Assembly (NCBI RefSeq): GCF_012932145.1
Contig: NZ_MWOK01000008.1
Location: 62,001 to 126,000 of the forward strand
Source of the DNA: Acidovorax sp. SRB_14
Lineage (GTDB): Bacteria; Pseudomonadota; Gammaproteobacteria; Burkholderiales; Burkholderiaceae_C
Reading direction: 5' to 3'
DNA length: 64,000 nucleotides
Position numbers and translations under genes: made by a program. Positions 37,033 through 46,171 of the stretch are shown here, piece after piece. The notes beneath the pieces are model-generated. The model did no database searches and was not told where the DNA came from. It was given only the letters and a program-made list of their open reading frames with translations. Every line of letters begins with the position of its first letter. Position 1 is the first letter of the stretch.

Positions 37033-38423
37033 GGGGCCTCCGCCACCACCGGCCCGCCCAGCAGCGCCGCCACGGCAGCGGGGCTGGAGGGGAACCAGGC
37101 GTGGAAGTAACTGGCATGGATGCTGCCATGCCGGTACAGCGCCTCGCCCGCGCCGGGCGCGCTGGCCTCGCCAGGCCGCGCCGTGCGGGCCACTTCAGGC
37201 GCGCCACTGGCCAGCGTCGAATAATGGAACGTGTGGCCGCGCAGCACCTGGCCGCCCCAGTCGAGCTGCTGCGGCCCGAGCCCGGCCAGGCGCCGCTGGA
37301 GGGTCGCCGCGCCGGGCAGCAGTCCCCACAGCGGCTGGCAGGCGCCGTCGGCCTGCGTGATGGATTCGCACAGCGCCATCATGCCGCCGCATTCGGCCCA
37401 CACCGGCTTGCCGGCAGCCACATGGGCCTGCAGGCTGGCGCGCAGCGGGGCGTTGGCCGCGAGCTGCTGCGCATGCAGTTCGGGGTAGCCGCCAGGCAGC
37501 CACAGCGCGTCGCAGGGCGGCAGCGCGGCATCCATCAGCGGCGAGAAAAACACCACCTGCGCGCCCATGCGCCGCAAGCAGTCGATGTTGGCGTCGTAGA
37601 TGAAGCAGAACGCCGCATCGCGCGCCACGGCCACGGTGCGGCCCTGCAGCAGCGGGGCTTCGGGCGCATCGGCGGCTGGGTCAGGCGCCGCAAAATCCAC
37701 CGACCAGCGCGCCTGCCAGTCTGCCAGCGCCATCTGCCCGAGCGGCGTGGCGGCCAGCGCGTCGGCGGCGGCGTCCAGGCGCGCCATGCCGTCGGGCAGC
37801 TCTTGCGCGCTGACCAGGCCCAGGTGGCGCTCGGGCAACAAGCCCGCAGCCTTGCCGGCCTGGGGGCCAGCGGCGCCGTCCACCGACACGCGCACCAGCG
37901 CGCCCAGCCAGGGTGCGCTCTCGCGCAGGCCGTCCTCCAGCATCTGCGCGTGGCGGCTGCTGGCCACGCGGTTGGCCAGCACGCCGGCCCAGCGCAGGCC
38001 GGGCCGGTAATGCTGCAGGCCGAACGCCAGCGCACCGAAGGTGCCGGCCATGGCCGAGGCGTCGACCACGGCGAGCACCGGCAGGCCCAGGCGCTCGGCC
38101 AGGTCGGCGGCGCTGGGTGCACCGTCGAACAGGCCCATCACGCCCTCGACCAGGATCAGGTCGCACTCCTGGGCGGCGGCGTGCAGGCGCGCACGCGCGT
38201 CGGCCTCGCCGGTCATCCACAGGTCGAGCTGGTGCACCGGCGCGCCGCTGGCGAGCTGGTGCCAGTGCGGGTCGAGAAAATCGGGTCCGTACTTGAACAC
38301 GCGCACGCGCCGGCCTTGCCGCGTGTGCATCCGCGCCAGCGCCGCCGTGACGGTGGTCTTGCCCTGGCCCGAGGCCGGGGCCGTGACCAGCACGGCCGGG
38401 CAGCGCGCGGATGGCAGGCTCAC
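37029..38423 (-). CDS. cobB: Cobyrinate a,c-diamide synthase
   Basis: 464 aa (CobB/CbiA). Glutamine-dependent amidation at corrin positions a and c. VLVTAPASGQGKTTVTAALA (P-loop) and LVEGVMGLFDG in the synthetase half; KPVWAECGGMMALCESI with the nucleophile Cys and GHTFHYSTL in the glutaminase half. The GTG at 38423 overlaps the btuB stop (GTGA), so the start is set by coupling. ARDAAFCFIYDANIDCLRRM is typical of the family. Confidence 0.94.
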   Translation of the reverse strand: MSLPSARCPAVLVTAPASGQGKTTVTAALARMHTRQGRRVRVFKYGPDFLDPHWHQLASGAPVHQLDLWMTGEADARARLHAAAQECDLILVEGVMGLFDGAPSAADLAERLGLPVLAVVDASAMAGTFGALAFGLQHYRPGLRWAGVLANRVASSRHAQMLEDGLRESAPWLGALVRVSVDGAAGPQAGKAAGLLPERHLGLVSAQELPDGMARLDAAADALAATPLGQMALADWQARWSVDFAAPDPAADAPEAPLLQGRTVAVARDAAFCFIYDANIDCLRRMGAQVVFFSPLMDAALPPCDALWLPGGYPELHAQQLAANAPLRASLQAHVAAGKPVWAECGGMMALCESITQADGACQPLWGLLPGAATLQRRLAGLGPQQLDWGGQVLRGHTFHYSTLASGAPEVARTARPGEASAPGAGEALYRHGSIHASYFHAWFPSSPAAVAALLGGPVVAEAP

Positions 38424-40303
38424 AGCTGCGGCGCCCACTTCAGGCCGACGAAAAGCGTGCGGCCCGGGGTCACATAGGTGCGGGCCAGTTCGTAGACCTT
38501 GTCGGACAGGTTGTCGACCCGCGCCAGCAGCGTGAATTCGCGCGCCACGCGCTTGCTGGCGTAAAGGCTGACGAGGCCATAGCCGCCGAGCACGTTGGTG
38601 TTGGCGGCGTTGTCGAAGCGCTGGCCCGATGCCTGGACTTCGGCACCCAGCGTCCAGCCCGCCACCAGGGTGTCGGCGCCGAAGGTGGCGTGGTGCTTGG
38701 CGCGGCGCGCCACCAGCTTGCCGGTGTCGAGGTCGCGCGGGCGCTGCCAGTCGATCGAGCCGCGCAATTGCACGCCCGCGAGCTTGTAGGCGCCCGCGAG
38801 CGTCACGCCCTTGTATTCCGCGCGCGCCGTATTCTCGTAGCAGCCGAAGCTGCTGGCACACGGGCCGGGGGCACCGAAGCTGATCAGGTTCTGCACGCGG
38901 TTGCGGTAGGCCACCACCGAGAAGCTGTTGCTGCCCTGGGCCCAGCGCAGACCCAGTTCGGCATTGCGGCTGCTCTCGGGCACCAGTGTGGCCACGCCGT
39001 ACTCGCTGAAGCGCTGGTACAGCGTGGGCGCACGGAAGGCCGTGCCCGCCGAGGCCGTCGCGCGCCACGCCGGCGTGAGGGCGTAGCCGTAGGCCACGCT
39101 GCCTGTGCCCTTGCCGCCAAACTCGCTGTCGGAATCGTGGCGCACATTCAACTGCAGCGTGTGGCCGCCCGCGTTGAAGCCATATCCCAGCGCCAGCGCG
39201 TCCTGCGAGCGCCCCTGGTCGATGGGCGCGTTGACCAGGTGGTCCTCGCGGCGCTCCAGCGCGGCGGTGAAAAGGTGCGCGCCCACGCGGTATTCGTTCT
39301 GCCACAGGTAGCCACGCAACCGGGTCTCGGTCAGGTAGGGCGAGGGCGTGGTTTCATAGCGGCTCATCGAATCCGTAACGGACAGACGCGAATTGAAGGC
39401 CTCGGTCCACTGCGCCGACCAGGTCAGGCCCGCCGTGCGCATGCGGTTGTGGTTGCGGTCGTCCACCGGGGAGGGCGACACGTCGAAGCCCGACTCCAGC
39501 CGGTTGGCCACCAGCGTGGCGTCGAGCCGGTGGCGCGCATTGACCTTGAACCCCAGCCGCGCATGGCCCGCCGTAGAGGAATAGCCGTCTCTGTCGGGGT
39601 TGTGGCCGGCATTGTTGCGGATGTCGTAGCCATCGCTTTGCTCGCGCGTGATGCCCAGCGCATAGTCGAACGCGCCGCCCTCGCCCGCGGAACCGCTCAC
39701 GCCCGCCTCGATCCTGCGCAGGTTGTCGGTGCCTAAGCCGATGCCCACGTAGGGGGCTGCCGGGCCTTCGCCCTTGCGCGTGAACAGCTGGATCACGCCG
39801 CCGATGGCGTCCGAGCCATACACGGCGGCGGCCGGGCCGCGCAGCACCTCGATACGGTCGATTTGCGACAGCGGGATCTGCTCCCACACCGCGCCTCCCG
39901 TGGACTGCGAGTCCACGCGCACGCCGTCGATGTAGACCGCGGTGAAGCGCCCCTCGGCGCCTCGCAGGAACACGTTCGACGCGTTGCCCACGCCCCCGCT
40001 GCGCGAGATCTCCACGCCGGGCAGGCGTGCGAGCACGTCGACCAAGCCGGTGGCGCCGCTGTTGTCGATCGTTTCGCGGTCCACGATGGACACATCGGCC
40101 ACCAGGTCGGACAGTGGCTGCGCTGTGCGCGTGGCGGTCACCACGGTCTCGCGCAGCGCGGGCACATGGGTGTTTTGTGCCAACTGCACGGGCGCGGGCT
40201 GCTGCGCCAAAACAGGCAGCGCAGCCGCCACGGCCAGGGCCAGAACAGCGGGACGCAGGCAGGCAGGTGCGGCACGGCGCGCACGGATGGAAGAAATCGT
40301 CAT
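38420..40303 (-). CDS. btuB: TonB-dependent cobalamin receptor
   Basis: 627 aa. Signal peptide up to PVLAQQ, then a TonB-box/plug region (ETVVTATRTAQPLSDLVADV, LARLPGVEIS, VEVLRGPAAAVYGSDAIGG) and a 22-stranded barrel ending in TLFVGLKWAPQL. Imports B12 across the outer membrane with TonB-ExbB-ExbD. First gene after the cobalamin riboswitch; the ATG at 40303 lies just past the riboswitch terminator. Confidence 0.93.
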   Translation of the reverse strand: MTISSIRARRAAPACLRPAVLALAVAAALPVLAQQPAPVQLAQNTHVPALRETVVTATRTAQPLSDLVADVSIVDRETIDNSGATGLVDVLARLPGVEISRSGGVGNASNVFLRGAEGRFTAVYIDGVRVDSQSTGGAVWEQIPLSQIDRIEVLRGPAAAVYGSDAIGGVIQLFTRKGEGPAAPYVGIGLGTDNLRRIEAGVSGSAGEGGAFDYALGITREQSDGYDIRNNAGHNPDRDGYSSTAGHARLGFKVNARHRLDATLVANRLESGFDVSPSPVDDRNHNRMRTAGLTWSAQWTEAFNSRLSVTDSMSRYETTPSPYLTETRLRGYLWQNEYRVGAHLFTAALERREDHLVNAPIDQGRSQDALALGYGFNAGGHTLQLNVRHDSDSEFGGKGTGSVAYGYALTPAWRATASAGTAFRAPTLYQRFSEYGVATLVPESSRNAELGLRWAQGSNSFSVVAYRNRVQNLISFGAPGPCASSFGCYENTARAEYKGVTLAGAYKLAGVQLRGSIDWQRPRDLDTGKLVARRAKHHATFGADTLVAGWTLGAEVQASGQRFDNAANTNVLGGYGLVSLYASKRVAREFTLLARVDNLSDKVYELARTYVTPGRTLFVGLKWAPQL

Positions 40304-40318
40304 GGGATGCAGGTCAAC

Positions 40319-40351
40319 AAAAAAACCCGTGCCGGCTTCCCCGCCGGCATG
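40319..40351 (-). terminator. Terminator hairpin of the cobalamin riboswitch
   Basis: On the minus strand ATGCCGGC, loop GGGGAA, GCCGGCAC then GGGTTTTTTT. It lies between the aptamer 3' end and btuB, so B12 binding can stop transcription of the operon. Confidence 0.82.
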
Positions 40352-40397
40352 TGGGCGATACGGCTGCGGCGCCCAGGAAGGCGCGCGCAACCACGGT

Positions 40398-40592
40398 GTT
40401 GGCCGGTATCCGGGCTGGCGGAGCACCCTCCACAGCCTTCCCAGGCGCTTGTTCAAGGCGCCCAGTGGCATGTGTGTGGAGAGAGAATCGGGGTGGATTC
40501 GTCCGCTGACCGTTGCGGGGGCAGCGCAGGCTCGGCTGCACCGCGACCGGTACCTCCTTCCTGCTTCCCGTTGAACTGCAGCGTGTGAACCA
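40398..40592 (-). ncRNA. Cobalamin riboswitch
   Basis: Minus-strand leader of btuB. It contains the conserved AACGGGAA, GCTGCCCCCGCAACGGT (about 40509-40525), CCACTGGGCG, GCGCCTGGGAAGGC and the terminal AGCCCGGATACCGGCC (40399-40414), in the right order. It controls the whole btuB-to-cobT operon through the terminator at 40319-40351. Confidence 0.93.
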
Positions 40593-40659
40593 CGCCGCGA
40601 GCACCAACGCCGGCGATTTTACGGCGCTTTGCGCGGCCCACCCTACAATTGGCTGCAGC

Positions 40660-40884
40660 ATGGACTCCACGCCCCCCACCCACCCCATTGAACAGATTGC
40701 ACAGCGCGTCGAGCGGCTGCTGCAACAGCACGCGGAACTGCAGCGCAGCAACGAACTGCTGTCTGCCCAGGTTGCCGCCCTCAGCCAGGAACGCGATTCG
40801 CTGAAGTCGCGCCTGAAAGCCGCCCGCGCCCGCGTGGACGCCTTGATCGAACGCCTGCCGCCCACGCCAAAGGATGCCGAATGA
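40660..40884 (+). CDS. Small coiled-coil protein upstream of zapA (ZapB-like)
   Basis: 74 aa, almost entirely heptad-like (EQIAQRVERLLQQHAELQRS, then NELLSAQVAALSQERDSLKS). Proteins of this size before zapA are cell-division accessory proteins in proteobacteria; the role is inferred from context. The stop overlaps the zapA start (ATGA at 40881). A TACAAT at 40644 could be its -10 box. Confidence 0.8.
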   Translation: MDSTPPTHPIEQIAQRVERLLQQHAELQRSNELLSAQVAALSQERDSLKSRLKAARARVDALIERLPPTPKDAE

Positions 40885-41222
40885 AGCAAATCGAGGTGCA
40901 GATCATGCAGCAAAGCTACCTGCTGGGCTGCCCCGAGGGGCGCGAGGCGCGCCTGCTCGAAGCGGTGGAGCGCGTGGACACCGCGATGACCCGCATCCGC
41001 GACGCCGGCAAGGTGCGCGCGCGTGAGCGCATCGCGGTGCTGGCCGCGCTGAACATGGCGTTCGAGCTGGCCGACCACGAAGCGCAGAGCCTGACCTCTG
41101 CGGCGGCCACGGCTACGCCCCCCGCTGCTGCCTCCAACCCGGACGGATGCGACATGCAGCAACTGCGGTCGTTGGTGCAGCGCCTGGACCAGGCGCTGGG
41201 CGAGCAGGGCAAGCTGCTCTAG
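40881..41222 (+). CDS. zapA: Cell division protein ZapA
   Basis: 113 aa. QIEVQIMQQSYLLGCPEGRE opens the ZapA fold, then AVERVDTAMTRIRDAGKVRA and ERIAVLAALNMAFEL, and a C-terminal coiled coil. It stabilises FtsZ bundles at midcell. 6S RNA follows directly, as in many beta-proteobacteria. Confidence 0.93.
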   Translation: MKQIEVQIMQQSYLLGCPEGREARLLEAVERVDTAMTRIRDAGKVRARERIAVLAALNMAFELADHEAQSLTSAAATATPPAAASNPDGCDMQQLRSLVQRLDQALGEQGKLL

Positions 41223-41224
41223 CC

Positions 41225-41253
41225 CTGCCATGCGGCGCGCAAGCGCCTACAAT
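41225..41253 (+). promoter_or_regulatory. Sigma-70 promoter of 6S RNA
   Basis: CTGCCA (41225-41230), 17-bp spacer, TACAAT (41248-41253), just upstream of the 6S RNA 5' end. Confidence 0.55.
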
Positions 41254-41256
41254 GGA

Positions 41257-41438
41257 GGTGTCTGCGGTGCTGCCGGGCTTTATATTTCCTTGAACCAATG
41301 CTCATTGAGCACGGGCTTGGTACATCGCCCGGTGAGCGTGATCATCTCGCGTCAGATGAACCCAACGCCTGGCTGCCCTCGCCCACCTGAACCCCCGGTT
41401 CAGGATGCCGGTCCGGTGGCATTCGCAGACACCTTTTT
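41257..41438 (+). ncRNA. ssrS: 6S RNA
   Basis: About 180 nt, inhibitor of sigma-70 RNA polymerase. The ends pair: GGTGTCTGCG (from 41257) and CGCAGACACC (41424-41433). The closing-stem-plus-bubble layout and the position right after zapA are diagnostic. Confidence 0.93.
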
Positions 41439-41442
41439 CTCT

Positions 41443-41473
41443 ACAGCGCGCCCCCAGGGCGCGCTGTTTTTTT
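41443..41473 (+). terminator. Rho-independent terminator after 6S RNA
   Basis: Perfect stem ACAGCGCGCC/GGCGCGCTGT at 41443-41452 and 41458-41467, followed by a T-run. Confidence 0.92.
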
Positions 41474-41488
41474 GAAGCGTACCTCTCC

Positions 41489-42304
41489 ATGCTCAGCACT
41501 CTCCTGATCGTCCAGCTCGCCGCCCTGGGTCTGACCACCGGATTCTTGGCCGGTCTGCTCGGCATCGGCGGCGGCATGCTGTTGGTGCCCTTCCTGACCT
41601 ACCTGCTGGGCCTGCAGCAGGTGGCGCCCGGTCTGGCGGTCAAGATGGCCATTGCCACGTCCATGGCCACCATCATGTTCACCTCGATTTCCAGCGTGCG
41701 CGCCCACCACCGGCGCGGCGCGGTGCGCTGGGATCTGGTGTGGCGCCTCGCTCCGGGCATCGTCGCGGGCGGCATGCTGGCGAGCCTGGGGGTTTTTGCG
41801 CTGCTCAAAGGCTCGTTCCTGGCCCTGTTTTTCGGCCTGTTTGTCAGCTTCTCTGCATTCCAGATGTTTGTGGACCGCAAACCCGCCCCCACGCGGCAGA
41901 TGCCCGGGGCCGGTGGCCAGGTGGCCGCGGGCGGCGTGATCGGCTTTCTGTCGGGGCTGGTGGGCGCGGGGGGCGGCTTTGTCAGCGTGCCGTTCATGGC
42001 CTGGTGCAATGTGCCCATCCACCACGCGGTGGCCACCAGCGCGGCACTGGGTTTTCCGATCGCGCTGTCGAACGTGGTGGGCTACGTGGTCGCGGGGCAG
42101 TCTGTGCCAGGGCTGCCGCCGGCGTCGTTCGGCTATGTCTGGCTGCCCGCGCTGGGGGTGATTGCATCGTGCAGCGTGTTGACAGCACCTTTGGGCGCAC
42201 GGGCTGCGCACCGGCTGCCGGTCAAGCAGCTCAAGCGCGTTTTTGCGAGTTTGCTGCTGGGACTCGCCGCTTACATGCTCTGGAAAGGCCTCATGGCAGG
42301 CTGA
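41489..42304 (+). CDS. TSUP/TauE-SafE family membrane permease
   Basis: 271 aa, about eight hydrophobic segments. Two inverted repeats open with FLAGLLGIGGGMLLVPFLTY and GFLSGLVGAGGGFVSVPFM, the family signature of putative sulfite/organosulfonate/sulfur-compound exporters. The substrate is unknown. The start at 41489 begins directly with the first helix. The last 14 bp overlap the convergent GGDEF-EAL gene; no terminator lies between. Confidence 0.88.
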   Translation: MLSTLLIVQLAALGLTTGFLAGLLGIGGGMLLVPFLTYLLGLQQVAPGLAVKMAIATSMATIMFTSISSVRAHHRRGAVRWDLVWRLAPGIVAGGMLASLGVFALLKGSFLALFFGLFVSFSAFQMFVDRKPAPTRQMPGAGGQVAAGGVIGFLSGLVGAGGGFVSVPFMAWCNVPIHHAVATSAALGFPIALSNVVGYVVAGQSVPGLPPASFGYVWLPALGVIASCSVLTAPLGARAAHRLPVKQLKRVFASLLLGLAAYMLWKGLMAG

Positions 42305-44762
42305 GGGGCAACCCAGCCACCGCGTGGCCCTGCGGCAGCCCCTTCTTGAAGGCCGCAGCCTTGAGCAAATGCCCGAAATCGGCGGCAGTGACCGCGGGGG
42401 AGTACAAGAACCCCTGGTAGTGGTCGCACTGCAGTTGCTGCAGCACGGCTCTCTGCGCTTCGGTTTCCACGCCCTCGGCCACCACCTGCATGCGCAAGGC
42501 GCGCCCCATGTGGGCAATGGCGGTGACGATGGCCAGGTCGCCTTCGTCGTTCGGCAGACCGCGCACAAAGGACTGGTCCACCTTGAGCTTGCGGATGGGC
42601 AGCTTCTTGAGGTAGGCCAGACTCGAATACCCTGTGCCGAAATCGTCGATAGCCAGGGCCACGCCCAGCGCCGCAACGGCAGCCAGGCGCTGCGCCGCCT
42701 CTTGCGCGTCCTGCAGCAGGATCGACTCGGTCAGTTCCAGCTCCAGCAAGGATGGCGGCAGCGCATACAGGGCCAAGAGATGGGTCAGGCGCTCGACAAA
42801 GTCAGGCTGGCGGAACTCCAGCGCCGACACGTTGACCGACACCGGAAGCGGCGTGCCCGCATGCATCCAGCGCGCCGACTGCTGCACGGCCTGCGCCAGC
42901 ACCCAGGCCCCCAGCGTGACGATGTAGCCCGACTCCTCGGCCAGCGGCACAAAGACGCCCGGCGAGATGGGCCCCAGCTCGGGATCGGTCCAGCGCAGCA
43001 GGGCCTCGGCGCCCACGATGCGGCCCGACTCCATGTGGATCTGTGGCTGGTAATGCACGGCCATGCACTGCCGGTCGAGCGCCTGGCGCATCGCATGCTC
43101 AAGCTTCATGCGCGAGAGCAGATTGGCATTCATCTGCGGCTGGTAGAAGCCGTAGTTTCCACGTCCACGCTCCTTGACGCGGTACATGGCACTGTCGGCA
43201 TGCTTGATCAGGTCGTCGAGGCCATCGCCGTCTTGCGGGTACATCGCGACCCCCATGCTGCACTGGATCGAAAACCCCATGCCATCCAGCGTGAAAGGCC
43301 GGCGCATCTCATCGAGCATGCGCCGCGCGACCATCTCGGCCACGTCGGCATTGCCACCATGCAGGTAGACCAAAAACTCATCGCCACCGAGGCGGCACAG
43401 CATGTCCGCCTGGCGCAAGCAGGATTGCAGCCGGGCCGCGACCAGTTGCAAGACCCGGTCGCCAAACGCATGGCCCAGCGAGTCGTTGATGACCTTGAAC
43501 CTGTCCAGGTCCAGAAACAGCACGGCAAAGCGTGCCGCTCCGGGCAGCGACGATCGCAGCACATCTTCCACGCGCCGCGACAGCAATAGCCGGTTGGGCA
43601 AGCCGGTCAGCACATCGCTGTAAGCGAGCTCATCGATGCGTTTTTGCGCGGCATGCTGCTCGGTGAGGTCGCGCATGAAGCCAATGCTTTGCTTCAGGCT
43701 CCCGCCTTCGCCGCGCAGCGGCACCCACGACAGGTGGACGGCGCAGCCCGCACCGCTGGCACGCGCAACCACCAGATCGCCACGCCAGACGCCGTCACCC
43801 TGCCACTGTGCCAGTGCCTGGGACAGCAGGCGTTCACCGTTCTCGCGGCCAAAGAGTGCAGCGACAGCGCTCCCCTGCAGCTGCTGCGCCCCACTCCCGA
43901 GCAGGCGCTCGCACGCCGGGTTGAGGCGCAGCAGACGGTGCATGTCGTCGGCGATGAAAATCGCATCGGGGCTGCAGTCGAACACCGTGGACGCCAGCCG
44001 CAGTCCCGCCTGCGCCTCGACCTCGTCCGTGATGTCCCGGAATGAATAGACCCGGCCCATGACGGTGCCGCGGTGCATTTGCGGCACACTGCGCCGCTCC
44101 AGCACCTGGCCGCTGCGCAGCAAGAGGATGTCGCTGCTGTGCTCTTGCGGCGCATGGGCGATGGCGCTCAAACGTTCCAGATAGACACTTGGGTCGAGCA
44201 CGCCCTCGGCCATGAAAGCGTGCACGGCCGCATCGTTGCGCTGCATGAGCAGGCTCTGCGGCATGCCCCAGATGCAGGCCAGCCGCTGATTGAAGGCGCG
44301 CACACCGCCGGCCAGGTCGCACACCAGCATGCCGTCGGCAGCAGAGTCCAGGGTGGCCCGCAGCTGTGACAGCAAGCTCTCCAGCTCGCGCTCCGTGGCT
44401 TGCTGGGCACTGCAGTCGCGCATGGTCATGAGCAATGCCGCGCCAGGTTCAAGCATGGCGAACGCACCCACCTTGCGCTCCACGGACACCAGGGCTCCAT
44501 CGGCGCGCAGCAGGCTGGAGAAAGAATGGATGCCCTGCGCCAGGACATGCGACGGTTCGGCCCAGAAACACTGGTCCTCAGGCGTTGCCGCCAGGCGCAT
44601 GACCGAGATGCCTTTCAAATCGCCGCGCGGCATGCCCACCAGGCGCGCGGCGCTCAGGTTGGCAAAAAGAAGCGTGCGGGATGGCACGTCCACCACCCAG
44701 ACGGCCTCCTGCAAGCCGTCGAAAGCCGACTGCCACAGGGCATCGCGTGCCGTGGCACTCAC
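42291..44762 (-). CDS. PAS-PAS-PAS-GGDEF-EAL c-di-GMP protein
   Basis: 823 aa. Three PAS-like segments (roughly residues 8-120, 130-250, 255-375), then a GGDEF domain with intact RLGGDEFLVYL and an EAL domain with VGAEALLRWTDPE, ELTESILL and DDFGTGYSSLAYLKKLP. Both active sites look complete, so it could make or degrade c-di-GMP. No transmembrane segment is evident; sensing would be cytosolic. Its start overlaps the HD-GYP gene stop (ATGA), forming a two-gene c-di-GMP unit. Confidence 0.92.
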   Translation of the reverse strand: MSATARDALWQSAFDGLQEAVWVVDVPSRTLLFANLSAARLVGMPRGDLKGISVMRLAATPEDQCFWAEPSHVLAQGIHSFSSLLRADGALVSVERKVGAFAMLEPGAALLMTMRDCSAQQATERELESLLSQLRATLDSAADGMLVCDLAGGVRAFNQRLACIWGMPQSLLMQRNDAAVHAFMAEGVLDPSVYLERLSAIAHAPQEHSSDILLLRSGQVLERRSVPQMHRGTVMGRVYSFRDITDEVEAQAGLRLASTVFDCSPDAIFIADDMHRLLRLNPACERLLGSGAQQLQGSAVAALFGRENGERLLSQALAQWQGDGVWRGDLVVARASGAGCAVHLSWVPLRGEGGSLKQSIGFMRDLTEQHAAQKRIDELAYSDVLTGLPNRLLLSRRVEDVLRSSLPGAARFAVLFLDLDRFKVINDSLGHAFGDRVLQLVAARLQSCLRQADMLCRLGGDEFLVYLHGGNADVAEMVARRMLDEMRRPFTLDGMGFSIQCSMGVAMYPQDGDGLDDLIKHADSAMYRVKERGRGNYGFYQPQMNANLLSRMKLEHAMRQALDRQCMAVHYQPQIHMESGRIVGAEALLRWTDPELGPISPGVFVPLAEESGYIVTLGAWVLAQAVQQSARWMHAGTPLPVSVNVSALEFRQPDFVERLTHLLALYALPPSLLELELTESILLQDAQEAAQRLAAVAALGVALAIDDFGTGYSSLAYLKKLPIRKLKVDQSFVRGLPNDEGDLAIVTAIAHMGRALRMQVVAEGVETEAQRAVLQQLQCDHYQGFLYSPAVTAADFGHLLKAAAFKKGLPQGHAVAGLPLSLP

Positions 44763-46150
44763 AGATCCGCTCCGTGCGAACCCGTGTCCACGGCTCTGTC
44801 AAAGAAGTAGCAAATGCGCTCCCGCGGCGACAGATAGTCGAGCGCCGCACGTGGCAGTTGCGCGGGCTTGAGACTGCGTCGGATGCCCAGCTCGGGAACG
44901 CTTTCGAGATCGAGTACCGGCGCCTGGCCCTGGGGCACGCGCGGATCGTGCACCATCACCTTGGGACGCAGCGGGCGCGAGGAATTGACGGAAAGCACGA
45001 TGGCAAACTGGTCGTTGACCAGTTGCACGATGGAGCCTGGTGGATACACCCCCATCATGCGGATGAAAGCCCCCAACGTGACTGCTTCGAATTGGCCCTT
45101 GAACTGCGCAAACAGCACCGACAGTGCTTCATGGGGCGTCAGCGCATCGGCCGCCCGCGCAGGGTTGCACAGGCCATCGTAGCGGTTCACCAGGGCCAGG
45201 ATGCGCCCCGCCTTCCCCATGTCGTCGCCCAGCAGATGCAATGGGAAGCCGCTGCCATCGGCCATCTCGTGGTGCTGTGCGATGGCCGTCAGCACGGCGC
45301 TGGAGAAACCCATGCGCTGCGCCAAGGCCACCGACTTGCCCACATGCGACTGGTAAAGCGCCAGTTCGGCGGCAGACAGGATTTCGGGTGTCCAGACGCC
45401 CTTTTGGCGCAGGTGCATCTTGCCCAGGTCATGGAGCAGTGCCGCCAGCCCCAAATCCTGAAGCTCCTCAGCGGCCATGCCCTGCGCCTTGCCCAGCAGC
45501 AAACTGAGCACCATTACGTTGACCGGGTGCAATGCGCTGCGCTCACCCACCCCCTCAGAAAGGAGACGGATGACGGAATCGCCGCTGTGCAGCAGCGCAT
45601 CAACACACTCTAATACCAATTCCCGACTGGTGTCGCGTGCATAGCTGATGTTGTCGGCAGCCGCAGCCACCAGCGCGCAGTAGCGCTGGGTCGCCACCAT
45701 GAAACGCTGATCGCAGCGCGCGAGGCTTTGCCGGTACGCGCTCGGGCCGCTCGCCTGTGCCGAAGGGTCTACAGCGCCAGCGATGGGCGAGGACACCTGA
45801 GCTTCTGGCATTGCGTCGCCGCGTTCGAGGCCGGCGGAACCCACTTTTTCTAAGACATTCTCGTTCGGGAAAAGGTCGCCTTTTTCAGGAAAATACCGCA
45901 CCTTCTCGAGCCCGAGGCTGCGAAGTGTATCGATCTGCGCTGAAGATGAAATCCGGAAACTGCTCACCGGAAAGGGATGGTGCATCCAGCCGATGTCAAG
46001 CTGGACAAACATGCCAACGCGCAGCTGAGCGGGATCGATAAGGAGGGAATTTTTCACTTCGGGGTGCCTGACGTCGAGGATTACACCCCACACGGTTTGG
46101 CCGCCATTATGGGTGTCATCTTGTAACGCTACCACAATGCGAGCATGCAT
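44759..46150 (-). CDS. HD-GYP-type c-di-GMP phosphodiesterase with DUF3391
   Basis: 463 aa. N-terminal DUF3391 (LIDPAQLRVGMFVQLDIGWM), then the HD domain with AALLHDLGKMHLRQKG (residue ~240) and QHHEMADGSGFPLHLLGDD (the HHE-GxGxP signature, residue ~293). Expected to hydrolyse c-di-GMP. The start is uncertain: the first ~31 residues before VKNSLLIDPAQ are unlike the family, so a GTG near 46058 may be the true start. Coupled to the downstream GGDEF-EAL gene. Confidence 0.87.
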   Translation of the reverse strand: MHARIVVALQDDTHNGGQTVWGVILDVRHPEVKNSLLIDPAQLRVGMFVQLDIGWMHHPFPVSSFRISSSAQIDTLRSLGLEKVRYFPEKGDLFPNENVLEKVGSAGLERGDAMPEAQVSSPIAGAVDPSAQASGPSAYRQSLARCDQRFMVATQRYCALVAAAADNISYARDTSRELVLECVDALLHSGDSVIRLLSEGVGERSALHPVNVMVLSLLLGKAQGMAAEELQDLGLAALLHDLGKMHLRQKGVWTPEILSAAELALYQSHVGKSVALAQRMGFSSAVLTAIAQHHEMADGSGFPLHLLGDDMGKAGRILALVNRYDGLCNPARAADALTPHEALSVLFAQFKGQFEAVTLGAFIRMMGVYPPGSIVQLVNDQFAIVLSVNSSRPLRPKVMVHDPRVPQGQAPVLDLESVPELGIRRSLKPAQLPRAALDYLSPRERICYFFDRAVDTGSHGADL

Positions 46151-46171
46151 TGTGCACGCCCTGCAGCCGCG

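Noticed and set aside
34500-37360. Long plus-strand frames over the btu/cob genes
   Set aside because: They are complementary to genes with intact P-loops and membrane segments.
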